A stretch of 64,000 bases of DNA, from the NCBI GenBank assembly GCA_036936605.1, contig JAUPFV010000002.1:203507273-203571272 (forward strand), given 5' to 3'. The notes beneath the pieces were generated by a model. The model had not been told where the DNA came from. It did not search any database and worked only from the letters and a program-made list of their open reading frames with translations. This document shows positions 10,761 through 21,899 of the stretch, one piece after another (position 1 is the first letter of the stretch; each line of letters opens with the position of its first letter). The stretch is from Limnanthes douglasii subsp. nivea (taxonomy: Eukaryota > Streptophyta > Magnoliopsida > Brassicales > Limnanthaceae). The translations under genes and the position numbers were made by a program.

Positions 10761-11094
10761 ATGGCCAGTTACGGTTCCTCTTCCTCTATCGATTCATTCT
10801 GTTCAATCTCAACCTACAAACGAACTGCCACCACAGAGGAGTGCCCCTCTCTTCAGAAGATGGGTTTATATTCTTGTTTCTCGGTGATTACTTCTGTGTA
10901 GACTCTAACCCTAACGAGCTTCCACGAGTAAAAAACAAGAGGGAGGAGACAAAGGAAGATAAGGAAGATGATTGGACGTCAAACGAGACAAATGAGGACG
11001 AGGAAGGTGATGGAGACCTCGAGACTGAAGAGGACGAAGAATGGTGACGATGAAGATGAAGAGGAGTCTGAAAGAAGAAGACTCTTCTATTGAT
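10761..11094 (+). pseudogene. Small acidic ORF inside the MULE, unknown function (frameshifted)
   Basis: The ATG at 10,761 opens MASYGSSSSIDSF and closes after about 46 codons near 10,900. A different frame (10,841-11,047) encodes a strongly acidic tail (TNEDEEGDGDLETEEDEEW), and a third frame carries it on to about 11,094. The three pieces read like one Ser-rich start and one Asp/Glu-rich end broken by indels, or two exons. I recognise no family. The upstream TATA box, the AT-rich 3' region and the lack of the 25-bp motif across this stretch support a former gene. Confidence 0.4.
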
Positions 11095-11949
11095 GATTAA
11101 TTATTTTTCTTTTGTATGTTTTTGTTTTGCTGTTAACTGACCAACCCTAAAATATGGTATTATATTTTGTTAGGGTTGAGTTTATGAATATTTTGATGGT
11201 CTTGTAATCTCTTTTTATAATATATTTTATTAGTATAAAACGTTTATGAAGTACTATGAATGGTTTAATATCCAAACGGCTCGCGCGGTAGGATTACAAA
11301 GAACGTGCATGTTTAATTTCTAAAGAACTCATACAGTAATATTACAAAGAACACTCATGGGTAAATTATACAAAGAGCTTAGACGGTCTCAATGTAATAT
11401 ACACAACTTCATTGTGAATATTGTATAAAGAACTCGCTTGTATATTAGACCGAAGAACAAGCATGTTTATTAATCCAATAATGTACATAAATCTCAAGTT
11501 CTAATTTAATGCACAGAACTCTAATTGTTTATAGTATTACAAATAACTCGTGTTTTTGGATTACAAAGAAGAACACGCATGTTTATGTTCAAAGAACCCG
11601 CATGGATAACAATCTATAGAAATCTGATGTTTAATAATGAATAAAACTCTCACGTTCTCAATGTAATGTACAAAACTCATTGTTAATAGTATACAAAGAA
11701 CTTGCTCGTTACGATCAAACAACACGCATGTTTATTAGATGTACACAACTCTCAAGTTCTAATTTAATGTACATAACTCTCATTGTTCTTATTATTACAA
11801 AGAACTCGCGTTGTAGGATTATAAAGAAAAACACACATGTTTGTATTCAAAGAACTTGCATGGATAAAAATATAAAGAACTCCCATGTTTAATACTAAAT
11901 AAAACTCTCATGTTCTCAAATTAATATAACAAATAAATCGCATGTTAAA

Positions 11950-14180
11950 TAATGACCTCACAGGTCCTCCTATTATGGCCTGCTTTCGAACAACGACCAC
12001 ACCTTAACTGCTTGGTTGTTATTCCTCCTCTAGATGGAATTCATTTTTTTCTTATTCCTTCCTAGTGCGTCTTTTCATGTTGGGATGCAGAATTTCCAGC
12101 TCGGACGAATCATTAGATATTGATTATTTGTCGAAATTGGTTATAGCTGGTATGTTAAAAGAGTAAGTTGACCTGTAATTGTTAACCGTGAAGAACAACT
12201 CTATCAAGATGATAGGATATTTTTGAGTCGATTGTATTACCACTCAAGCATGAGAACGTGGAAAATAATCTTGTTTTCATGCACCGCAAAAATATTTGAA
12301 TTCCAATATATTAACAACCATTATATGGTCATAAAAAAACCTCCAATAAGGCTGCAAAAAACTTACGTACTAGCCAGGTACAACCATTTTTGACATTATA
12401 CTTTTTCTTTTCATACTCAGGGCATAAATTAGTACTCCAAGTTAGACCATCCAAATAATGTTGTGAAATTTAAGTCATAACCAAGACTCTAATCTTGTCA
12501 ACCAATTCAACAATGGGTATGATGCTCAATTTTTTTATTTGTGCGTTAAACAATTTGTCTGCAGTAGATGGCATTGCACCATATTGTTTCTCTTTAACAA
12601 ATTCATCAGCATAGTTCTCCGGAGGTAAAGTTTCAAGAATTTTTTTAATTTATAACCATTTTACATAGAAATTCTGAAAGTATATCATTAAAAATATCTA
12701 CCATGAAAGCATAAGCACATCGACTAAATAGACATAGCATCCTAGCTTTAAACTCTCTGTTAGTATGATCTATAATACTCTTCAAATTCTGAACAAGATG
12801 GAAAAAACAGTATTCATGATATCATTTTGGATACAAGACAGAAATATCATTAATAATACATATATGACGGTCTGAAATAAATGTGATTTGACACTCCAAC
12901 AAATGAGGTTTCAAATACTCCAAAAACCACATCCAATTTTCAGAATCCTCACTACCTATGATACCAAATACAACATGGAATAAACCTGAAAAACAAGACA
13001 AGTAAACTAACATCACATATCAAGTATGGTCAAATATACATAGAATTCACGTTTTCTGTTATATAACAGCTCGTAATTTCATAAATTTACATAAATCTTG
13101 CGATTAATAATGTATATAACTCGCGTGGTTTATAATGTAAAGATGAACATAAAGAACTCGCATGTTATATACACAAAGAACTCGCAACACTGTGTAACAA
13201 ACAACTAGCATGTTAAGTGATGACCTCACGTGTCCTCTTTGTATAACAAAAACTCGCGAGTGTATCTTATACTAAATAACTCGCACATTTGGATTACAAA
13301 GAATATACTTTATAATTTCTAATTTTAACTAAACTCGTAGCTCATCAAATTATAAGAAAAGCATGAAACTAACCGTTGTTACTGTCCTTTCATGCGACAA
13401 ACATCAATACACCCCTATACTTGCCAGTTAAAAAAGTTCCATCGACAGACAACATCGGACTGTATGAATAGAAACCTTGAAGACATGAACTGAATGCTAT
13501 AAAACAACACTTGAAGACGTTTCCAGCCGCTAATTCCAAGTGGTAGTCTGTAGTAATATCAACGACTCTTCAATCGTTTGAAGTATCCCCTTAGCAAACT
13601 AAAAGAACTAGAATTATCTCTGAAACTCCATTTTTTGCCTTCTCAAAAGCATTCCATGACAAACGATAAGATATATTTAAACCATTGTTTTTCAAATAGA
13701 TGATTGTATAGTTTTGGTTGTCGTCGAATGACATGTTCTAATGGAATCATAAATTTCTTCCGCAATCAAATCCGATGTCAAATAACTCTTATGTTTTTAG
13801 GAGAAAACGGGGCTGCAAGTATGGTGCGCAACAAGCCGCTTAATCGGGATGAAGTCAGTGGTGGAATCAACTGATGCATAAAGTCTCCATTTACATCCAC
13901 TTGAGACTTTATTCTTATAATAAGCAGTGATCTTACTTGTTTTATTGTGCATGTATTCGAAAGAAAAACCATGCTCTAATTCATATCAGAATAAAGATAA
14001 TCTTAGAGCTGCAACACCTTCATCAAAATCTTGACCAACACATGTGATAGCATCAGCCTAACCAGTAGTAGCAAGTTGTTTTTTGTGATCAGAATTAACT
14101 AAACCATTACTACTCTCCCCACTAGTTAGTTGATTGTGAGAGGGTTCTCCCAAACTTATGACATGTTATTAATGCTTTTG
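11950..14180 (-). pseudogene. MuDR/MULE transposase pseudogene
   Basis: Reading down the minus strand, the N-terminal DNA-binding part appears at 14,045-13,815 (VGQDFDEGVAALRLSLF, then CKWRLYASVD and LVAHHTC). A linker follows, then the first catalytic-domain block at 13,540-13,374 (MLSVDGTFLTGKYRGVL). A well-formed intron (AACG/GTTAGT at 13,373 to TTTTTCAG/GTTTA at 12,986) contains copies of the 25-bp motif. The next exon gives GSEDSENWMWFLEYLK and ITFISDRH (12,985-12,825), a TGA at 12,822-12,824, then YHEYCFFHLVQNLKS. A CCHC zinc knuckle (CGRCSKAGHNRRTC) lies near 11,960-12,000. Domain order and length match plant MULE transposases. At least five stops show it is dead. Confidence 0.85.
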
Positions 14181-15607
14181 ATAAGAAACCTTATCAATGA
14201 GTTGTTGTTCTACAAAAAAATTAACGTATTTTAAACACTCCAAATCAATATATATATCTAAACTAACAAAATTATTTTCATTATTAAACAAACAATTCAT
14301 GTCATCACCGCAGGAGTAGGTAATAATGCAGTTACGTATGACCAGTTCGTCCCATCTGCTTTAACGTACTCTTGAATACTTTGAAAATTTTCAACCTCAG
14401 TGAAAGAAAAAATTGCGGTTTGGTGACCATGTTTGAAAATAAAAACTCATGATTTAGACATACTTTACCTTGTATTGAACAATTAAGAAACAGTCAGGAG
14501 CATACAAATACTAATATATGTTTTAATGTTAAGCACAACTTGCACAATCAATGACAAAAAAAACTAGCAGAGTTAATCAAACAAAGAACTCTCGTTATAA
14601 GACAAACTAAAGAACTCTCATGTTTTATAACGAATAAAACTCTCACGTTCTCAATGTAGTATACATAACTCTCATTGTGAATATTATACAAATAACTTGC
14701 TCGTTACATTAAATAGAAGAACACACATGTTTATTGATGCAATAATGTACAAAACTCTCAACTTCTAATATAATTAGCATATAACTCGCATTATCAACAA
14801 AACATATCTGCAACAAAACTCGATAGCTCGTATAAAGATGATATTTCATAAAATAACGAACACAACTTGCATCCTCATCCACTAAACTTGAATGTTCTTA
14901 TACATATGGTATTCATGAAGAACAACACACAACTCGCATTCTCATCACCTAAAATCGCGTGTTCATATACAGTTGATAATTCAAACAATTTTCATCTTCC
15001 TAATCTAAACGCGTTTGTTCATATACAAATTAAATTCAAACAATTCACATCTTCCTTAAAGGAACGCGCACGTCTATCACGCATACCTGGAAACCTCTGA
15101 TATCGAGTCTATATATTATTTCAAGCCCCAAACAGATATAATAACTAAATCAAATACATAATACAATCAGTATATAAATTATTAAACAACGAAAACTCAT
15201 GAAATCAAACTAAAGAACATTTGTTCTCTACAAAGAAAAAAAGAACATGAATCACACAAACGTAGTACACAATGCTCTCAAGACTGCTAAACATATGAAG
15301 TAAGAGAGGAAGTAAGAAATAACCAGATGAAATTAGTCTGTAATCCTCACCAACTGCTTGTATGCTAGGATGAAAGAACCAAAAATCAAGAAACTCTGAT
15401 GAACCTTCGAAACGGTTTCTTCTTCGATAACTTAAAAACCAGTAGTTAGAATTAGTAAATATATACACTACTGAAATATGAAGATCTTAGAATCGTCAAT
15501 AACCTGAAAATTATGGTTTTTTGTGTTGGTTAATAAGGCGGTTATTACTGATTCAAATGTTTAAAATGTAAAAAGAGGAAGAAAAATGGCTTCTAACAAA
15601 AAATTAA

Positions 15608-15614
15608 CTTATAT
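15608..15614 (-). promoter_or_regulatory. Possible TATA box near the right end of the MULE
   Basis: Minus-strand reading gives CTATATAAG between the presumed TIR and the transposase region. It may be the start of the transposase promoter; there is no further support. Confidence 0.3.
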
Positions 15615-15759
15615 AGTTGGTAGAGAGTATTTAGGGTATTAAAACAAATTGGGTATTGACTGTGAGTTACATAATTGAGGTGGATATTAAGTAAGCATAA
15701 ATCATAATTTGGGTATTAGATGGAATCTGGTTTTACATGCATCCTTTGTCGTTCCTATT

Positions 15760-17520
15760 TGTCATACCTCCATTAAATTTCTTTAATTTATTAACTCTAT
15801 TATTTAACCTCTTAAATAGCATATCCATAACTCTATTAAAACCTACGTGCTACCCACCTTTATATATCGATTCTTATTTTGCCTCCATTAAATAACTATA
15901 CGTTCTTAAAAATCATGACTAGTTTCAGTTTCTCTCCATGATATCTTTCAAACCACAACTCTTTGAGTTTCTCTTCATTCATTAGAAAAAAGATAGATGT
16001 TTTTAAAAAAAACTACAACTAATTTCGAAGATATATCTCTTATTTTGGAAAACAAAACTAATTCCAAGGGATTCCAAGATATGCCTTCGGAAGTAAAATC
16101 TGGATTTTTAAAGTTGATTTCTCAAATCGGAGTTTTGATGTTTAATGAATGTAAAACTTGAAAAAAAAAATTGTTGGTATGGGTGATGTTATCACTTCTA
16201 TATTTTCTTCTTTCATTCATTAGGTTTTAAAAGTTCAAAATATTTTGTTAGAAAATTTTGAGTTTTTTTAATTTTTTTGGTTTAATTTAGAAGATTTTGA
16301 GTATATGTTGGGTTGAATATCAAAAACTTATGTGTTTGAGAAAATATAGTAAAAAGAAGAAAGGGGAACAAAAATATAAATTATAAGTTAAATAAAGGGT
16401 AAAAAGATAAAAGCATGGCTTGAACTTTAAAAAAATTACATTAAAGAAATAATAAATCGAATGGAGAAAATAGTTTCACCCAAGATATAGTTGCAAAACA
16501 TAGTTCATAAACAGAATCACTCACTATTTTACTTTGAATTTCTAAAAGGAGTTGCTAAAAAAACAGACTAAATTACTTTATGAAGTCATATGTTTTATTT
16601 TTCAATATTTACAAAATTGCCACTCATTAATAAACCCAAAAATCATTAAAAGTTTATTTCATTACGTTTTATGTCATTATTTACTTCATGAAATTGCAAA
16701 ACATAAAATCTACTTTAATCTAACATTTTACTTCTTAAAAATCACTCAAATCATAAAAACTAAAAAATTAAACTAACCAAAACTCTCTCTTTTATCAAAT
16801 TTGTAAAATTTAAAAATCATGGCCGAAATAGTAACAAAAACTATTTTTCTACAAACAATCGTGGACATGGAAGAGGTATATACCCTTCTATCTTTCTGTT
16901 TTTTGAAAAATAATTTTAAAAAAAATCAAAAAACGCTCGATTCCGTCTGATAATGGCGTCCAAGTGGTGTTCGTCACCATCATCTTGTCGAAGAAGATGA
17001 CATTTTCTGCCAGACAAATGGCGGACACAGTGACCTTGGCGTCATGCTATGTCGGGCAAACCTGTATTGTTTTTTTCAAACTTCTTAATATTTATCTTTT
17101 AATTTTGTCTATTTTTGTCAAATTTTTAGTAGGTTCTCACTTATTAAAGACTAATACTAACTAAAAACAATATTAATTTACACTAAAACAAAATATCCAT
17201 TGTGATTTGAAAAACTTTTCTAATAACTAAGATGTAAATATAAATAAATTATTATGTGTTAGGATATATGATTAGGTGGTTTTCAAGGTACAAAGTAACA
17301 TTTTAATTAATAATAATAGTGTTAATTTTTTGTTTTAATTTTAATTCTTTTAATTTTAGGTGGAAATAAATTATATTTAAAAGAAAGTAGAGAAAAATAG
17401 AGAATAAAGAAGAAGAAAATTTTCCGAAAAAATAGGATAACTACACGGAGTAATTATATTTATACGAACTTTTTAGATTGAGGATAAAAATGTCATTGAA
17501 TAATTTAGACTTTACTTTCT
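15760..17520. other. AT-rich intergenic stretch, no feature recognised
   Basis: Mostly A/T-rich with no coding signal. A GC-richer island at 16,930-17,060 has several CGTC and GTCGG words, but no family, ORF or inverted repeat could be assigned. Confidence 0.5.
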
Positions 17521-17527
17521 TTTTCTT

Positions 17528-17720
17528 TTTCGGAGGGAACCCGCAGCCGCTACTTAATGAATGCGCACAGGGTAAACTTTCAGTCTGACGCAATAGCCTT
17601 CAAATCAACTCCAGACCGTAAACCACACAAAGTGACAATTCAGTCAAAACACGTTTATAGAAAGATTCAAACTCATGACATTTATCACAAACATGCCGTA
17701 CTCCACCAATCCTGCTACAT
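17528..17720 (-). mobile_element. tRNA-derived SINE, degenerate copy A
   Basis: Minus-strand copy of the same family as 20,137-20,356. It shares the 3' block GTAGCGGCTGCGGGTTCCC, the block around GTTTACCCTGTGCGCA, and a decayed B box (ATGAGTTTGAATC). An A-rich tail appears as TTTCTTTTTCTTTTTC at its left edge. It is more diverged than copy B. Confidence 0.75.
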
Positions 17721-18579
17721 TTTTTCAGATGGACTTCACTTTTTTCTTTCTAACAGTTCTCTAAATTAGTGAGTTATGTTGAAAAACAATAATGGTTCTA
17801 TCATGCATGAGAGAAGTAAGGAACATGGTAGAATCATGTGCTACTACATAGTATGATTAAAATTTGATCCTAGATTTGTTATTTTATGTTTCAGATTTGC
17901 CTCTTTGGAATGAATATTCACAGATCCGACATTACCTGCCAGCTGGACAATCATTTGTACCAATCTGGATGCATCATATATTCCCTTCAAATCCTTTTTT
18001 ATTTGGTATAAATTAAGTCATCCTAAGCTCCAGATAGATACTCCTACATTTGTTTAGTATATTTTCATTACCTCTTGAATAACTTTCAGTAGTTGGCCAA
18101 TAAAATTTTCGTAGTCTGAGTATTTGTGGCTACATCTCTTTTAGTAGTCCATGAACGACATAGTCACTAAATCTTTTAAGTTACCAAATTTTTATAGGTA
18201 TCAAGTTTGTTTACGAACTAGCTAAAACTTAATATATCTAAACAAACTTAATATATCGTGCCATAATTTAGACCGAACATATAAGGCATATTAGACTTTG
18301 TTTCAATTTGGTACAAACCAGAGTCTAAATGTTAGGGTTGTTGTCAATGTTGTGATCTTGGATCTTAGTTGTTGTGGATATGCTACTTAAGTAATAAAAT
18401 AGAATGCAAACACTACTCAGATATAACATTGCCATTCCAAATTCAACAAAACAAGCCTAAAACATAAACTTGGACAAACTACATGGAATCACCAACCAAA
18501 TAACCCAGATATCATAATGGAAGTCTAGAACATCCTAGAAACTTCTTATGTTTGGGTCATTTTCATGCTCATTCGCATC

Positions 18580-18585
18580 TTTATT
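18580..18585 (-). terminator. Polyadenylation signal AATAAA
   Basis: AATAAA on the minus strand, about 60 bases past the stop codon of the acidic protein gene. Confidence 0.55.
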
Positions 18586-18644
18586 CTTAGTAATACAACA
18601 CAAACTCAGCACCAAACTTGATCAACCATACCACATACTCCGTA

Positions 18645-19518
18645 TCACTCAGTTTTGGTCTCAGCTTCGGCTTCGCTCTCAACTTTCTCCTCTTCCTTCA
18701 CAGATTCAGCTTCCACTTCGGTTTTTGTCTCAGCTTCAACTTCAGGTTTGGATTCAGGTTCTGCTTCCACTTCGGTTTTTGTCTCAGCTTCGACTTCGGG
18801 TTTGGATTCAGGTTCTGCTTCCACTTCTGGTGTTGTTTCTGGTTCGACTACAGGTTCCTCAGCCAAGGATTCTTCTTTTGGTGTCTCCTCTTGGGTCTCA
18901 ACCTTAGGTTCCTCTACTTGTGGAACTTCCTCTATGGTTTCGGTTTTTGTTGGTTCATCGACTGGTTCGGCAGCTACAATAGGCTCGGCTTCCTTTGGTT
19001 CTTCGGTCACCACTGGGGTTTCTGGTTCAGCATCTACAACGGGTTCCGCTTCCTTTGGCTCTTCCAACACTACTGGTGCTTCTGGTTCGGTCACGGTCTC
19101 CGTCTCTTCGACCTTTATCGGCTCTTCTATCTTCTCCTCTGTGAATGCATTCTGTGGTGGTGCAGTCTGAAATAGATATATAAAAAAAACAGTTAAATCC
19201 TAATCGATCTGTGACTCGTACAGATACTGTATCATCAGTTGCTAATATAGATTGAAGGAAAAAAAATCAAGTAGCAAAATCAAATTATATAGTTCACTTG
19301 TAACATAGTTATGATCTAGTTGATGAACTATTTAAAGAAGTGATCAAAACAGAGAAACATGATGACAATCATTCTAATCAAGTGATATGAGTTGTGATCC
19401 TCAATAAATACGAGTTAGTGATGCCAAAAAGGAATATGATCAAGATCCTTGATCAACAAAAATCAAAATTGAATGATAAACTTTGTGTAAATTATTTGAA
19501 TACCTCAACTTCGGCCAT
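18645..19518 (-). CDS. Acidic Glu/Pro/Val/Lys-rich protein, two exons
   Basis: Exon 1 is 19,518-19,504 and encodes MAEVE. An intron of 337 bases (GAG/GTATTC to TATTTCAG/ACT) leads to exon 2 at 19,166-18,645, starting TAPPQNAFTEEKI. The total is 178 residues. After about residue 30 the protein is almost entirely E, P, V, A, K and T, with two kinds of internal repeat: two copies of an EEPKEAEPVV block and two long copies around VEAEPESKPEVEAETKTE. There is no signal peptide or membrane segment, so it is probably a soluble, disordered protein. A minus-strand TATA box and a polyadenylation signal flank it. Similar E/P-rich plant proteins exist without a firm biochemical role, and I assign none. 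It is the only gene in the window that looks intact. Confidence 0.8.
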
Positions 19519-19637
19519 TTTGAATATTTGTATAAAGAGTAATCGAAAGAGCTTAAAAAATCAGACGAAACAATAATGTAAATATAAAGGGTAGAGACTA
19601 GAGAGTATGAGATGAGTAAAGTGATGATCTAGAGTGA

Positions 19638-19646
19638 CTTTATATA
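19638..19646 (-). promoter_or_regulatory. TATA box of the acidic protein gene
   Basis: Minus-strand TATATAAAG, about 120 bases upstream of the ATG. It predicts transcription start near 19,610 and a 5' UTR of about 90 bases. A CT-rich run (the GA repeat below) lies just upstream, as in many plant core promoters. Confidence 0.65.
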
Positions 19647-19681
19647 GCTGTGGGAATCTGGCCTCTCTCAAGTTGATGAGT

Positions 19682-19702
19682 TGAGAGAGAGAGAGAGAGA
19701 GT
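19682..19702. repeat. (GA)n microsatellite
   Basis: About ten GA units, about 40 bases upstream of the TATA box of the acidic protein gene. GA/CT tracts can act as promoter elements in plants. Confidence 0.9.
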
Positions 19703-20136
19703 AGCACGTCTGCAAATAAAATTTCATATTTATATGAAAGAAAAATAAAAGGGGTGGTCTCCATGTACATTTTTAAAAGATGGTAAATTATAGTTTAGCT
19801 TTTTATATATGATTTATATAAAATTTAAGAAAATAAATTCAAAAGGAAAGCAATATAATAAAATAAATGTAAATATAAATGTAAATGTAAATAAAATATT
19901 TATGTGGTAGTAAATAAAATATATCTCTAAGAATGCTCTTTTATTCTTTAGGGATACTTAAATGAATAACATATGTAGATATTATACTCCAAAAAGAAAT
20001 ACTTCAATATTGTATTAAATATCAATGGTGTAATGATATAAAATTCATCCATCAACTCGTATAAAAATATTTTAAAGGTTTATTTGGTATCTTGATCGGT
20101 GAACATACACAATTCATTATATGATTAAGTATGTTG

Positions 20137-20356
20137 CCCCCAAGGGGTAGCCGAGTTGGTTGAGCATGACATTCTTATAATCAAAAGGTCATGAGTTCGA
20201 GTCCCTCTGCATACGCTTTCTCGGCTGAGCCTGTCACCTTGTGTGGTTTACCTTCTGGCGTTGGTTTGCAGGCTATCGCGTCAGACTGAGGGTTTACCCT
20301 GTGCGCACTCATTGCACTCTGAGTAGCGGCTGCGGGTTCCCTCCTTAAAAAAAAAA
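20137..20356 (+). mobile_element. tRNA-derived SINE, copy B, with target duplication
   Basis: A 220-bp insertion flanked by AAGTATGTTG on both sides (20,127-20,136 and 20,355-20,364). The tRNA-like head has an A box (TAGCCGAGTTGG, 20,148-20,159) and a B box (GTTCGAGTCCC, 20,195-20,205). The body contains GGTTTACCCTGTGCGCA and AGCGGCTGCGGGTTCCC, and the tail is poly(A). The 3' part resembles the widespread plant Au-type SINE, judged from memory. SINEs are transcribed from the internal pol III promoter and mobilised by LINE machinery. This is the best preserved of three copies here. Confidence 0.9.
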
Positions 20357-20369
20357 GTATGTTGTTTAC

Positions 20370-21880
20370 AAAATTAACTATACATTCTATTAAAGTATAA
20401 AGTTATACTGTTCTAATCTTATTGAAAAGAACTATTTGTCTAATGATTTAAAATAATCTATGAATTCACCATTCTTCTATCCTTAAAAAAACTATATTAA
20501 GTTAAATGGAATTCATTATTATATAGTAGAATAAAACTGAATTATGATTGTGTTTGTCTTTCTAACAGTGAATCAAAGTGGAGGAGGTATAATAAGATAA
20601 AAATTAAATTTATTGTTGTAAAATGTTTGAATTTTATTTGAAATTGACAGAGCAAAATTTTTAATAAGTAAATAATCATATGAGTAGTTGTAAAAAAATA
20701 ATGTGACCAAAATACAATATAAACATTTTGGAAACATTTTACGTTCCTAATAAATTTATTTGCTAAATATATTTTTATAAATTGAAATTTTTAACTAAAT
20801 TTTTGTATATATTTATTCTTTAATAGATTATAAGTTTTATGGACCGGACTATTTATATTTTTTATTAATAATCTTTATAGTTCTCGCAAGAGTATTAAGG
20901 AATGACAAGTATTTCAATGTTCGGAACATTGATCGGTTTTGGCAAAGCTGGTTTTTTTAGAATTGTTGATTGTTGAAGGTTTGACTTTGTTATTTATGTT
21001 GTGACTGAAGTTATTGTTATTGGATTACCATATTTGACTGGACTGTTAAAAGTCTTAAGGTTTGTATAATTGGTTTCTAGCTTTGCTACAGTCGAATTGT
21101 TATCGGAGACTTCTCCAATTTGGTGGTGAAGAATAAAGGAAAGTATGATAAAATAAACCAAATTTTTAATATAAATTTGATAACTTTGGATAGTCGAAGT
21201 TAGTATCATTTATTTATTGAAGATAGTCAAGTAGCTTTCATAGTCTTTGGTGAAAGATGAATGAAAGACTAGTGCCACGAACCATCTGTGGATGCTTTCG
21301 AAATTATAAATGGTCAAAGTTTTTGTCTCTCATTTTTATTTTCAATCGCGCTTGTATGGATGCAAGTGAAGCTAAAAACTTTGGTTTTTAGTTGAAAAAT
21401 ATTGATCTTTAATTCTTTCTTTTTTGTAGAAAGATGCTTAAAGTTGGAGGGCATCTTATAATTTAGCTAACATTAGGAAGAAAAAGTAAAAAGTACTAAC
21501 ATGTGGGAGATTTTTTTTTGTTTTAGTTTTATGTGTGCATCATCTTCATCTCCCTTCCTCCAAGCCTCATCAATTCTTAGATTGTCCTACAAACAATCCA
21601 AGCCCTAATATTTTTTAAAATAACTAAGGGCTAAGTGTTTTTACCTTTCAGTATACAGACCTATTTTCTTGAATTCCTTTTTTATTCTTTTGCCATTGTT
21701 GAATAAACCTTTCTTGTTTTTTCTTTTATAGGTTTTCTCCCTCTTGTCGATTTTATTCTAGAAACACATTTTATTATGTTTTTATTACTTTATTCAAATG
21801 AATAAAAAGATGCAAGACAGTGTTGATTCGATAGTGAAAACAAGAATGGAACTGCTCTATTTGACACTCATTATCCCAAT
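20370..21880. other. AT-rich intergenic stretch, no feature recognised
   Basis: Long A/T-rich runs, no ORF above background, no recognised repeat. Confidence 0.5.
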
Positions 21881-21899
21881 CATTCAGAAGAAAAAAAAC

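Larger units (their letters stand above)
7830..15070 (+). repeat. Degenerate ~25-bp repeat, core AACTCGCATG, in one orientation
   Basis: Variants of AAAGAACTCGCATGTTTA occur dozens of times, always in the plus orientation. In the densest stretch (11,275-11,940) start-to-start distances are mostly 24-26 bases. Other dense stretches are 7,830-8,130, 9,300-9,450, 9,720-9,890, 10,250-10,530, 13,060-13,300 and 14,570-14,950. The motif is absent from the recognisable coding exons but present in the introns of both pseudogenes and between them. It stops near 15,070. Confidence 0.85.
7825..15740. mobile_element. Decayed Mutator-like element (MULE) with Ulp1-like gene and internal motif array
   Basis: The unit is defined by a MuDR-type transposase pseudogene on minus, a Ulp1-like protease pseudogene on plus, and a short repeated motif that fills the non-coding parts from about 7,830 to 15,070. 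The motif array starts next to the gag remnant at 7,800. MULEs carrying Ulp1-like genes (Kaonashi-type) are known from Arabidopsis and melon, so the combination is expected. Terminal inverted repeats were not found with confidence. The right edge is placed near 15,740 because the sequence there (repeated GGGTATT words) looks like the outer end of a long TIR. Both edges are approximate. Confidence 0.65.

Noticed and set aside
18618..19175. Long plus-strand ORFs (185, 171 and 119 residues) opposite the acidic protein gene
   Set aside because: They are mirror frames of a repetitive GAA/CCA-rich coding exon. The minus strand has a start, splice sites, TATA box and poly(A) signal; the plus strand has none.
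20137..20210. A functional tRNA gene
   Set aside because: A and B boxes are present, but there is no acceptor-stem pairing, and a SINE body, poly(A) tail and target duplication follow.
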